A stretch of 25,285 bases of DNA from Sulfurovum sp. UBA7648. Lineage in GTDB: Bacteria; Campylobacterota; Campylobacteria; Campylobacterales; Sulfurovaceae. Below the pieces are notes generated by a model, which saw only the letters and a program-made list of their open reading frames with translations, was not told where the DNA came from and made no database searches. The position numbers and the translations under genes are program-made. Where the stretch lies: the NCBI GenBank assembly GCA_002483605.1, contig DLIG01000015.1, forward strand, positions 41,236 to 66,520, written 5' to 3'. This document shows, one piece after another, positions 1 to 6,317 of the stretch (position 1 is its first letter; every line of letters starts with the position of its first letter).

Positions 1-228
1 TTGCCATACAAAAAATATATCTTTATTTTTGGGTGAAATAAATCCGGAGACAAAACCTACGACAATATCGTTTTTTTTGGCAACTATGCAAGTATCGCTA
101 AAATATGTGCTCTGCAAGAGATAGAGATATTCCGAATTTAGATCAAGCGGTTTAGAGTTTTTGATGAGGCTGTGGATACCTTTTGTATCCTTTTTTGTCG
201 GGTGGTCTAATCTAATGGGGTCTTCCAA
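1..228 (-). CDS. ectA: Diaminobutyrate acetyltransferase EctA (5' part, partial)
   Basis: This is the N-terminal 76 codons of a GNAT acetyltransferase; the rest lies beyond the left edge. EctA acetylates L-2,4-diaminobutyrate with acetyl-CoA, the second step in making the osmoprotectant ectoine. The visible protein carries the family's hallmark stretches: PLDLNSEYLYLL at about residues 28-39, FSDTCIVA at about 44-51, then VGFVSGF and FVWQ. I know these from EctA proteins, not from other GNAT families. The start is a TTG at 228-226, placed six to seven bases after a GGAGG ribosome binding site at 240-236; no ATG fits. The gene reads leftward, away from the NifU-domain gene. Downstream ectB and ectC would be expected outside the window. 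Assignment is firm; whether the pathway is complete cannot be seen. Confidence 0.93.
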   Translation of the reverse strand, partial: MEDPIRLDHPTKKDTKGIHSLIKNSKPLDLNSEYLYLLQSTYFSDTCIVAKKNDIVVGFVSGFISPKNKDIFFVWQ

Positions 229-240
229 AAATTATCCTCC

Positions 241-652
241 TTGGTTTAAAAAATATGTGTATTTTGTGAAAAAAATAAATTAAAAATTGATTTGTTTTTT
301 ACACAAAAGGAGCCTAGTATAACATACTTTTTACAAAAAAACAAATAAAAAATATAATATAAATACTGATCTTGAATATAAAAGAGTAAATATTGTCCTT
401 TAAAAAAGAGGTAAAAAATAACAAAAAAATTATAATAACTCGGGATATTTAATATAATTATTAAATAGAATTCAAATAACATATTGCATAGTCTGATCAG
501 GAAATATCTTTACATATCGTGCAATGATAAAAAAATAAGATAAAAAAGTTTTTTGATATCTAATAAGCTGCTTATACATGTAATTTAATAGTTAAAAAAA
601 CAACACAAAACACGCCTTGCTTTAATTCCACTTAAATTCCCACTATTTGTGA
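241..652. other. AT-rich non-coding region between ectA and the NifU-domain gene
   Basis: This stretch of about 410 bp is extremely rich in A and T, especially 241-480. Open frames in it encode only Phe/Ile/Tyr/Leu/Lys-rich low-complexity peptides without ribosome binding sites, so I see no gene. It separates two divergent transcription units and probably holds the ectA promoter and possibly a salt-responsive control region. A small palindrome, GTATAACATAC, covers about 317-327 and overlaps the likely ectA -10 box. No RNA gene was recognised. Confidence 0.6.
316..321 (-). promoter_or_regulatory. Putative -10 box for ectA
   Basis: On the minus strand the hexamer reads TATACT, one mismatch from TATAAT. 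It would place a transcript start near 309 and a leader of about 80 bases before the TTG start of ectA. The surrounding DNA is so AT-rich that chance matches are likely. Confidence 0.35.
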
Positions 653-658
653 TATAAT
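653..658 (+). promoter_or_regulatory. -10 box of the NifU-domain/murE operon
   Basis: A perfect TATAAT preceded by TGTGA, 28 bases before the ATG at 687. An AGGGGGA ribosome binding site follows at 677-683. No clear -35 box is visible, which is usual for housekeeping promoters in Campylobacterota. Confidence 0.7.
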
Positions 659-686
659 TCGACAAAAACTAAAGCAGGGGGAAAAT

Positions 687-965
687 ATGATTCCTTTTAC
701 AGATGAAGAGTTAGAACCGGCCGTTATGAACGTTATAGAAAAGGTTAGGCCTTCTATAAAGCTTGATGGCGGAGATATCAAACTTATAGGCATTAAAGAC
801 GGCAAGGTATATGTGCAGCTTCAAGGAGCATGTGTCGGCTGTGCCAGCAGCGGCACCACACTGAAATACGGTGTAGAAAAACAGATGAAGATCTTGATCC
901 ATCCAGAAATTAGTGTTGTAAATGTACCGATTGGCAGTGAAGATAAATGGAGCGAACTAGGGTGA
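687..965 (+). CDS. NifU C-terminal-domain iron-sulfur scaffold/carrier protein
   Basis: A 92-residue protein that consists only of the NifU C-terminal (Nfu) domain. The CVGCASS motif at about residues 49-55 supplies the CxxC pair that binds a [4Fe-4S] cluster between two subunits, and the DGGDI stretch near residue 27 is typical of the family. Such proteins carry assembled Fe-S clusters to target enzymes in the cytoplasm. It corresponds in size and motif to the short NifU-like protein of Helicobacter (HP1492). The ATG at 687 has a strong AGGGGGA site. The stop codon overlaps the next gene's likely GTG start by four bases, so the two are translationally coupled. Many Fe-S clients exist nearby (rimO, miaB, the [2Fe-2S] protein), but a specific client is only a guess. 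Confidence 0.92.
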   Translation: MIPFTDEELEPAVMNVIEKVRPSIKLDGGDIKLIGIKDGKVYVQLQGACVGCASSGTTLKYGVEKQMKILIHPEISVVNVPIGSEDKWSELG

Positions 966-1534
966 GTATTAATCAAACACGATTATTAGCAAGGGCAGAA
1001 GCGTTGTTTTTAAAAGGAGAGTATAAAAACGCTCTTCAAACATACGGCATACTGCTAAAAGAATTTCCAAAACTTGATGAAGCACGAATGGGTATTTATC
1101 TCAGTGATTTGGGACTTGAAAATGATGATGAAGCACAAGCTCTTTTTGATTATTATCATTCCATAAAAGATAAACAAGAAGATGCTGCGCAAATTATCAA
1201 TGAAATTATAGAATCTTTGGATGCTTCAAAAAATACATTGCAAGAACTTATCTCGTCCCATGTGGCATCACAGCTTGAATTGGACGGTATTTCATATAAT
1301 GATTTCAAAGAATTGATAAAAACTAGAGGCGATTTCAAGAAGACTTTTGAAGATATTATGTTTTCTACTAAAGTCATAATTACGACCAAAGAAGAACTAA
1401 TAGATTTTATAATCGAACTTAAAAAGGGCGGTTTTGAAGAGATGGCATTAAAATACTTAGATGATACAGCCAGCTTATTTGCCAATGACCAAGATATATT
1501 AGAGCTTTATAAGCTATTTGACAAGGAAGCATAA
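962..1534 (+). CDS. TPR-like helical protein of the nifU-murE operon
   Basis: A protein of about 190 residues, mostly helical and acidic. The first part, LFLKGEYKNALQTYGILL, looks like one tetratricopeptide-type helical pair; the rest has no motif I recognise. I chose GTG at 962 because it gives a four-base GTGA overlap with the upstream stop and has GGAG nine bases before it. An ATG at 947 in the same frame would add five residues but has a poor ribosome binding site. The stop overlaps the murE start as TAATG. Helicobacter has an uncharacterised gene in the same place between its NifU-like gene and murE (HP1493). It has no signal peptide, so it should be cytoplasmic. Function unknown. Confidence 0.82.
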   Translation: MSINQTRLLARAEALFLKGEYKNALQTYGILLKEFPKLDEARMGIYLSDLGLENDDEAQALFDYYHSIKDKQEDAAQIINEIIESLDASKNTLQELISSHVASQLELDGISYNDFKELIKTRGDFKKTFEDIMFSTKVIITTKEELIDFIIELKKGGFEEMALKYLDDTASLFANDQDILELYKLFDKEA

Positions 1535-2823
1535 TGAAAATACCTTTTGACCTCAAAGGATATGCTTATATAACAGATAATACAAAATTAATACAAGCAG
1601 ACACGATCTTTTTGAAGACTTCACAAAATAGCCATTACTTTGATGCGTTGCCTATCATACCTGAATTTATTACTCCAGAAGAGTTGATAAAACTCTGGGG
1701 CATAGACAATATAAAAGCCGTAGGCGTAACAGGTACCAACGGCAAAACAACAGTAACTGCGGCTATCTATTCTTTACTTTTGGATCTTGATCGCAAACCG
1801 GCATTGCAAGGCACTAGAGGATTTTTTGCGAACGAAGAGAGGTTGGAAGAAAAATCTATGACCACTCCTTCTGTCTTTGAAACTTTGTATCATATGAAAC
1901 AAGCGCTTGATAAAGGATGTGATTATTTCATTATGGAAGTAAGTTCGCATGCTATTGAACAAAAGAGAATCGAAAGTATCAAATTTGCTCTTAAGATCCA
2001 TACAAATGTCACAGCCGACCATTTGGATTATCACAAAACAATTGAAGAATATCGCAGGGTCAAGAGTCTATTTTTTGCTGATGAGACGCCAAAGCTTCTG
2101 AATAAAGACGACATAGCTCATATAACATACAATCCTGTAAATGCACAAAGCTATGGTGTCGATCAACCGGCATCATTTAAAGTACAAGCATTTTCATTGA
2201 ATAACGGTATCACTGCATATATAAAACACTTTGAAGACGAGGCGACGTTTAACTCTCCAATGGTAGGCCTTTTTAATCTTTATAATCTCATGGCAGCTGT
2301 TGGAGCTGTAGTTATGTTGACAAACAAACCATTGCAGGAAGTTTGTGACGCAGTAGAGCACTTCGCAGGCGTAGCTGGGCGTATGGAAGTTGTTAGTAAT
2401 GATCCGCTTGTGATTGTTGATTTTGCCCATACTGATGATGGAATGCAGCAAGTACTTCAAAGTATGAAAGATAAAACATTATCTGTAGTCTTTGGTGCAG
2501 GAGGCAACCGTGACAAACTTAAGCGCCCGCGCATGGGAGCAGTTGCCGGCAGATTTGCCAGCAAGATCTATGTTACAAGCGATAACCCTAGAGATGAAGA
2601 GCCGCAAACTATCATCAATGAGATCTTAGAAGGATTAAAGGGCAAAGACAATGTAAAAGTCTTTGCAGATCGCAAAGAAGCCATAAGAACTGCACTAAAA
2701 GAGCTTAAAGAAGGCGAAGCCCTTTTAATATTAGGCAAAGGCGATGAAGATTATCAAGAGATCAAAGGTGTGAAGCATCATTTTGATGACAGAGAAGTGG
2801 TCAGAGAATTTCTAGGCCAATAA
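1534..2823 (+). CDS. murE: UDP-N-acetylmuramoyl-L-alanyl-D-glutamate--2,6-diaminopimelate ligase
   Basis: A Mur ligase of 429 residues that adds meso-diaminopimelate to UDP-MurNAc-Ala-Glu in cytoplasmic peptidoglycan precursor synthesis. The ATP-binding loop GTNGKTT is at residues 67-73. The DNPR motif at 350-353 is the diaminopimelate-recognition signature that separates MurE of Gram-negatives from lysine-adding enzymes. GKGDEDYQ near 402-409 matches the C-terminal GKGHEDYQ segment of E. coli MurE with one change. It is shorter than E. coli MurE (495 residues), and the N-terminal UDP-binding domain is abbreviated, as in Helicobacter. The ATG overlaps the upstream stop by one base and has AAGGAAG before it. 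It is the last gene of the operon. Confidence 0.96.
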   Translation: MKIPFDLKGYAYITDNTKLIQADTIFLKTSQNSHYFDALPIIPEFITPEELIKLWGIDNIKAVGVTGTNGKTTVTAAIYSLLLDLDRKPALQGTRGFFANEERLEEKSMTTPSVFETLYHMKQALDKGCDYFIMEVSSHAIEQKRIESIKFALKIHTNVTADHLDYHKTIEEYRRVKSLFFADETPKLLNKDDIAHITYNPVNAQSYGVDQPASFKVQAFSLNNGITAYIKHFEDEATFNSPMVGLFNLYNLMAAVGAVVMLTNKPLQEVCDAVEHFAGVAGRMEVVSNDPLVIVDFAHTDDGMQQVLQSMKDKTLSVVFGAGGNRDKLKRPRMGAVAGRFASKIYVTSDNPRDEEPQTIINEILEGLKGKDNVKVFADRKEAIRTALKELKEGEALLILGKGDEDYQEIKGVKHHFDDREVVREFLGQ

Positions 2824-2873
2824 AAAGCAGTAGCTGCTGAGAGGTGTTTTATTTTCATTTAAACAAACTTTGG

Positions 2874-2879
2874 TATTAT
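2874..2879 (+). promoter_or_regulatory. Putative -10 box of the [2Fe-2S] protein gene
   Basis: TATTAT, one mismatch from the consensus, about 34 bases before the ATG at 2913. A TTAAGGAA ribosome binding site follows. The 90-bp gap after murE makes a separate promoter plausible. A weak hairpin just after the murE stop (AGCAG-TAG-CTGCT, about 2826-2838) is not followed by a clean T run. Confidence 0.4.
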
Positions 2880-2912
2880 TCGGAGTAAAATACTCTTAAT
2901 TAAGGAAATAAA

Positions 2913-3293
2913 ATGAATTACGCTTTACCGCAACCGGCTTTTTATATATTTAAATGTCAACAAAGTTCGCCTCCTGGTATGCCAAAACCAAGTTGTGTGA
3001 GCCAAAATAATCCTGAATCACAACAATTATTTATGTATCTAGCTCAAAGCCTAATGCAAAAAGGTATCATTTCTACTGTTCAACCCATCCAAACAGGCTG
3101 TCTCAACCGCTGTCAACAGGGTCCTGTAATGCTCGTAGAACCGGGCCATACTATGTATGTAGGCCTTACAAAAGAAAAGATAGACCGCATTATAGATGAA
3201 CATATCATAGGTGGCAAAATAGTAGAAGAATATGTGATTGCTCCACAGATGTGGGGTGAGCCAATAGAGCCAAAAACTTTAGTGCAATCATAA
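2913..3293 (+). CDS. (2Fe-2S) ferredoxin domain protein, thioredoxin fold
   Basis: A 126-residue cytoplasmic protein with four conserved-type cysteines: Cys15 and Cys28 near the N-terminus, and Cys63 and Cys67 in GCLNRCQQGP. The spacing of about 12 residues, then about 35, then CxxxC, is that of thioredoxin-like [2Fe-2S] ferredoxins such as the NuoE C-terminal fold. It probably binds a [2Fe-2S] cluster and carries electrons, but no partner enzyme is encoded beside it. The segment PGHTMYVGLTKEKIDRIIDE fits the last strand and helix of the fold. The ATG has an AAGGAA site seven bases upstream. It is followed after 50 bp by panD, which has its own promoter. Confidence 0.82.
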   Translation: MNYALPQPAFYIFKCQQSSPPGMPKPSCVSQNNPESQQLFMYLAQSLMQKGIISTVQPIQTGCLNRCQQGPVMLVEPGHTMYVGLTKEKIDRIIDEHIIGGKIVEEYVIAPQMWGEPIEPKTLVQS

Positions 3294-3309
3294 AATCACA
3301 ATTTTATAG

Positions 3310-3315
3310 TATAAT
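3310..3315 (+). promoter_or_regulatory. -10 box of panD-ebfC
   Basis: A perfect TATAAT, 29 bases before the panD ATG. An AAGGGA ribosome binding site is at 3331-3336. Confidence 0.65.
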
Positions 3316-3343
3316 TGCACTATTTAAATCAAGGGAAATATCT

Positions 3344-3715
3344 ATGACCATTACTATGCTTTATAGTAAAATCCATCGTGCGACAGTAACGGATGCCAAT
3401 TTAAATTACGTTGGCTCCATCACGATCGATAGTACATTATTAGAAGCTGCTGGAATGCTAGTGGGGCAAAAGGTGGATATTGTAAATATCAATAATGGCG
3501 AGAGATTCTCGACATATATCATAGCAGGCGAGGCCGGCAAAGGAGATATTTGCCTAAACGGTGCCGCAGCTAGAAAGGTTCATGTTGGGGATAAGATAAT
3601 TATTATTGCCTATGCCCAAATGGATGCCAAAGAAGCGGCTTCATATCAACCTAAACTAGTTATATTAGAAGATGAAGACAATACTATAGCTCAAGTTTTA
3701 GAAGGATTGGAATAA
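3344..3715 (+). CDS. panD: Aspartate 1-decarboxylase (pyruvoyl enzyme)
   Basis: PanD makes beta-alanine from L-aspartate for pantothenate and coenzyme A synthesis. The protein is 123 residues, a normal length. It begins MTITMLYSKIHRATVTDANL, which aligns from the first residue with E. coli PanD. The YVGS sequence holds the self-cleavage site Gly24-Ser25; Ser25 becomes the pyruvoyl group. The Tyr-rich and NGAAAR segments at about 55-76 are the remaining active-site parts; NGAAAR is almost invariant in the family. The start is supported by AAGGGA eight bases upstream. The gene for the YbaB-type protein follows after four bases, and the pair sits together in Helicobacter too (HP0034-HP0035). Confidence 0.96.
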   Translation: MTITMLYSKIHRATVTDANLNYVGSITIDSTLLEAAGMLVGQKVDIVNINNGERFSTYIIAGEAGKGDICLNGAAARKVHVGDKIIIIAYAQMDAKEAASYQPKLVILEDEDNTIAQVLEGLE

Positions 3716-3719
3716 ACAT

Positions 3720-4031
3720 ATGTTTGAAGGATTAGATATCTCTAAAATGTCACAAATGATGGCCACTATGCAAGAAGATATGAAGCGTCTTCAAGAGGAT
3801 GCAAAAAACAAAGAATTCACAGTAAGAGTTGGCGGTGGTATGGTAAGTATCACTATTAACGGTAATTCTGAAGTTTTGGATGTATCTATCGATGATTCTC
3901 TTCTTAGCGATAAAGAGTCATTGCAAATATTGCTTATCAGTGCTATGAATGATGCTTATAAAATGGTAGAAGATGATAAAAAAGCTCAAGCTGTGAAGAT
4001 GATGGGCGGAATTAACCCTTTTGTGTCATGA
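3720..4031 (+). CDS. ebfC: YbaB/EbfC family nucleoid-associated protein
   Basis: A small (103-residue) dimeric DNA-binding protein. The N-terminal helix is rich in Met, Gln and Lys (MSQMMATMQEDMKRLQED). It is followed by a beta-sheet core with GGGMVSITINGNSEVLDVSI, the family signature, and a C-terminal helix ending in a Met-Gly-rich tail. Members bind DNA with little or modest specificity and help organise the chromosome. It is co-transcribed with panD, four bases downstream, with GAAGGA as a slightly distant ribosome binding site. It is not next to dnaX or recR here, unlike in many other phyla. Confidence 0.93.
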   Translation: MFEGLDISKMSQMMATMQEDMKRLQEDAKNKEFTVRVGGGMVSITINGNSEVLDVSIDDSLLSDKESLQILLISAMNDAYKMVEDDKKAQAVKMMGGINPFVS

Positions 4032-4037
4032 GACAGT

Positions 4038-4169
4038 TTAAAGCCTTGTAGTATCAATAAGATAGCCAAACTCTTTTGAAGTTTTAAGATGAACTATTTT
4101 TCTAACAGCGCTAGATGATCTGCCATCAGTTTTGATCATTTTTTTCAAAATCGTCTTAATGTTATTCAT
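4038..4169 (-). CDS. Small basic protein of 43 residues, unknown
   Basis: This short gene reads leftward, convergent with ebfC; the two stops are six bases apart. Its ATG at 4169-4167 has a nearly ideal ribosome binding site, AAGGAG, separated by five bases (AAGGAGCAAAAATG). The protein begins MNNIKTILKKMIKTDGRSSS and ends FGYLIDTTRL. About a quarter of residues are Lys or Arg, with a short amphipathic N-terminal helix and no hydrophobic segment. That fits a nucleic-acid- or membrane-surface-binding peptide, but I recognise no family. It is shorter than most gene finders accept. A TATACT box at 4215-4210 could drive it. The strong start signal is the main evidence that it is real. Confidence 0.68.
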   Translation of the reverse strand: MNNIKTILKKMIKTDGRSSSAVRKIVHLKTSKEFGYLIDTTRL

Positions 4170-4209
4170 TTTTGCTCCTTTATAAAATGGTGTTTTAAAA
4201 AACAAGATA

Positions 4210-4217
4210 AGTATAAA
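4210..4217. promoter_or_regulatory. Overlapping divergent -10 boxes, small protein and ankyrin gene
   Basis: The sequence AGTATAAA can serve both directions: TATAAA (4212-4217) on the plus strand toward the ankyrin gene, and TATACT (4215-4210) on the minus strand toward the 43-residue gene. If both are used, the two polymerases would compete for the same site. Confidence 0.35.
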
Positions 4218-4258
4218 TAAAAATCATTACAATATGATTACATTAGGAGAGCGTAATT

Positions 4259-4774
4259 ATGCAATCATTAGCTAAAGCAATAGAGCAAGACTCACTTGTA
4301 CAAACAAAACAAATCATTGATAATGGTGTTGACTTGTCAAAACCCCTCGTTCTTGGAAGCGAATATGATCTAGACAGCCCCGATGAGGTAAGTGTATTAT
4401 CTTTTTCGATACGAAAAAATGCCAGCATTGAACTTATCAAACTTCTCTTAAAGCACGGCGTAGATCTGTTCGAAGTTGACAATGAGGGGGTAAGCAGTCT
4501 GGATATCGCTATTAAATTCAAGAGATACGATGTAGTGCAATTGTGCATTGATAGCGGATTTGATATCAATACCACTAAAAGAAAAAGCGGTATAACTCCT
4601 CTAATGCTTGCATCATGTTTTAATGATATTGATATGTTAAAGTTATTGCTAGAACATGGAGCCAAAATTGATAATAAAGATAAATTTGGCATGAATGCTA
4701 TAGAGTATGCAAAAAAACTAGGCCAGACAAAAACTGCAGAATTTTTGGAAAGCATGATAGCAGTTAAGAGTTAA
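4259..4774 (+). CDS. Ankyrin-repeat protein
   Basis: A protein of 171 residues made almost entirely of ankyrin repeats. Repeat-like units lie at about residues 4-28, 45-75, 78-108, 110-142 and 143-167. The clearest is SGITPLMLASCFNDIDML followed by KLLLEHGAKIDNKD. Ankyrin repeats bind other proteins; the target is unknown. There is no signal peptide, so it is probably cytoplasmic. The ATG has an AGGAGAG site about nine bases upstream. The stop codon TAA lies inside a 7-bp tandem repeat, so the last four residues (AVKS) are partly written by the repeat and could change if repeat number changes. Confidence 0.87.
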   Translation: MQSLAKAIEQDSLVQTKQIIDNGVDLSKPLVLGSEYDLDSPDEVSVLSFSIRKNASIELIKLLLKHGVDLFEVDNEGVSSLDIAIKFKRYDVVQLCIDSGFDINTTKRKSGITPLMLASCFNDIDMLKLLLEHGAKIDNKDKFGMNAIEYAKKLGQTKTAEFLESMIAVKS

Positions 4775-4800
4775 GAGTTTAGAGTTTAGGGTTTAGGGTT
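4763..4800 (+). repeat. Telomere-like 7-bp tandem repeat across a stop codon
   Basis: Five whole copies and a partial sixth of a heptamer: GTTAAGA twice, GTTTAGA once, GTTTAGG twice, then GTT. The change is ordered, from AAGA to TAGG, as expected from stepwise slippage and drift. The first two units contain the stop codon of the ankyrin gene. Confidence 0.9.
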
Positions 4801-4862
4801 CACCCGCTCACAAACCCACACCCACCCACCACACCCACACTCACATACGCTCACACCCTCCA
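4801..4862. other. CA-only tract with a G-quadruplex motif on the minus strand
   Basis: Across about 60 bases the plus strand is almost wholly C, A and T with only two G. On the minus strand four GGG runs are separated by 6, 1 and 3 bases (within 4815-4836), which meets the usual rule for an intramolecular G-quadruplex. Further GGG runs lie at 4803-4805 and 4856-4858. The tract ends about 22 bases before the rimO -10 box. Confidence 0.75.
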
Positions 4863-4884
4863 TGCTTTCTGCTCGATAAAATGG

Positions 4885-4890
4885 TATAAT
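4885..4890 (+). promoter_or_regulatory. -10 box of rimO
   Basis: A perfect TATAAT 22 bases before the rimO ATG. The ribosome binding site is weak (GAAAG). Confidence 0.6.
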
Positions 4891-4911
4891 ACGACAAAAA
4901 GAAAGTAAATA

Positions 4912-6234
4912 ATGAATCAAAAAACCCTCCATTTAGTAAGTCTAGGCTGTACCAAAAATCTAGTAGACAGTGAAGTGATGCTTGGCCGTTTAAATGATTA
5001 TGTACTCACCGATGATGCCCAAAACGCAGATGTCATTATTGTCAACACTTGCGGATTTATAGAAGCTGCCAAAGAGGAGTCGCTTTCAACCATATTGAAT
5101 CTTCATGAGCAACGCAAAAGTGACTCGTTGCTTGTTATGAGCGGCTGTCTGAGCGAAAGGTACAAAGATGAACTACAAAAAGAACTCCCTGAAATTGATA
5201 TATTTACAGGGGTAGGCGACTATGACAAAATAGATGCGATGATAGAAGCCAAAAAAGGCGTTTATACTCCAGAGGTATTTTTAGCAGATGAAAATTCATC
5301 TAGAGTGATCACAGGCTCCAATTATCATGCTTATATCAAAATAGCCGAAGGGTGCAATCAAACGTGTTCTTTTTGTGCTATTCCGCACTTTAAAGGCAAG
5401 CTGCATTCCAGGACACTAAATTCAATAGTAAAAGAGGTAACTAATCTCGTGGCTAAAGGATTTTGGGATTTTTCGTTTGTCTCCCAAGATAGCTCCAGTT
5501 ATGGAAGAGATATAGGGTTGAAAGATGGCCTTATAGATATGATTAATGAGATAGAGAAAATAGAAGGCGTAAAGAGCGCAAGAATTCTATATCTATATCC
5601 AAGTACGACCAGTTTTGCTCTTATTGACAAAATAGCCGATTCTCCGGTTTTCCAGACATATTATGATATGCCGATTCAGCATAGTGACGATAATATGTTC
5701 AAAGTTATGAAAAGAGGTTTTGGGGAAGAGAAAACAAAAGCATTGTTACATCATATGCAAAGCAAGCCAAATGCATTTATTCGTACCACATTCATAGTCG
5801 GACATCCAGGCGAGAGTGATGAGGCATTTGATAAGCTTTGTGAGTTTAGTAAAGACTTTGGTTTTGATAGATTCAATGTATTTGCTTATTCCAATGAAGA
5901 GTCAACCAGCGCTTACAATATGGAGCAAATTCCTGCCAAGGATATAGCACAAAGAGCTAAAAAACTTGGTGCACTTGCTGCTGATGCTACAACTCTTTCG
6001 TTGTCAAAATTGATTGACACTGCTTTACAAATTGTAATAGACGGGGAGAGCAGTGAGCATGAATATCTGCTCAGTGCCAGGCCTCTTGCTTGGGCAGTAG
6101 AAATTGATGGAGAGATACTTGTTAATGATACATCTGATCTGCCTATAGTTTATGGCAGTGCGTACGAAGCAAAAGTAACAGAGCTTGTCGGAGATAAACT
6201 TTTGGCTACACTTGTAAAAAAGGTAGAAGGATGA
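4912..6234 (+). CDS. rimO: Ribosomal protein S12 methylthiotransferase
   Basis: A radical-SAM methylthiotransferase of 440 residues that adds a methylthio group to an aspartate of ribosomal protein S12. The N-terminal UPF0004 domain has its three cluster cysteines: Cys13 in SLGCTKNLVDSE (the RimO-type start), Cys47 in NTCGF and Cys79 in SGCL. The radical-SAM CxxxCxxC cluster is Cys148, Cys152 and Cys155 in EGCNQTCSFCAIP. A TRAM-type region occupies the C-terminus. The SLGCTKN motif separates it from MiaB, whose gene is also in this window and begins with ETLGCAMN. It has its own promoter. The stop codon is inside a GAAGGAA tandem repeat. Confidence 0.95.
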   Translation: MNQKTLHLVSLGCTKNLVDSEVMLGRLNDYVLTDDAQNADVIIVNTCGFIEAAKEESLSTILNLHEQRKSDSLLVMSGCLSERYKDELQKELPEIDIFTGVGDYDKIDAMIEAKKGVYTPEVFLADENSSRVITGSNYHAYIKIAEGCNQTCSFCAIPHFKGKLHSRTLNSIVKEVTNLVAKGFWDFSFVSQDSSSYGRDIGLKDGLIDMINEIEKIEGVKSARILYLYPSTTSFALIDKIADSPVFQTYYDMPIQHSDDNMFKVMKRGFGEEKTKALLHHMQSKPNAFIRTTFIVGHPGESDEAFDKLCEFSKDFGFDRFNVFAYSNEESTSAYNMEQIPAKDIAQRAKKLGALAADATTLSLSKLIDTALQIVIDGESSEHEYLLSARPLAWAVEIDGEILVNDTSDLPIVYGSAYEAKVTELVGDKLLATLVKKVEG

Positions 6235-6250
6235 AGGAAGAAGGAAGAAT
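6226..6250 (+). repeat. 7-bp tandem repeat across the rimO stop codon
   Basis: GAAGGAT followed by two copies of GAAGGAA and a partial GAA. The rimO stop TGA (6232-6234) is formed at the junction of the first and second unit. Slippage by one unit would change the last residues of RimO, but other stops follow closely. Confidence 0.75.
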
Positions 6251-6270
6251 AACAGAGGGTAAAAGATGGT

Positions 6271-6303
6271 GTCATTTTGAGCCACAAAGTGGCGTGAGAA
6301 TCT
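6271..6303. repeat. Small palindromic dispersed-type repeat
   Basis: The element begins GTCATTTTGAG and ends GAGAATCT. In between is a perfect hairpin, GCCAC-AAA-GTGGC (6281-6293). These ends resemble the GTCATTCTGAGC...GAATCT palindromes scattered through many bacterial genomes. It lies between rimO and tilS and may fold in RNA. There is only one copy of this type in the window, so the repeat nature is inferred from resemblance. Confidence 0.5.
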
Positions 6304-6317
6304 AAAAAAGATATAAG

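Noticed and set aside
246..482. Open frame of 78 codons on the minus strand upstream of ectA
   Set aside because: It is a by-product of AT-rich DNA: mostly Phe, Tyr, Ile and Leu, with no ribosome binding site.
2824..2840. Hairpin AGCAG-TAG-CTGCT after murE as a terminator
   Set aside because: The stem is only five base pairs and no run of T follows directly; too weak to call.
4243..4755. 170-codon open frame antisense to the ankyrin gene
   Set aside because: The sense frame has clear ankyrin motifs and a ribosome binding site; the antisense product is a Ser/Leu-rich shadow without family features.
4763..4862. The repeat and CA tract as a CRISPR array or linear-replicon telomere
   Set aside because: There are no spacers between the units, and the array is internal with genes on both sides, so it is a simple tandem repeat and skewed tract.
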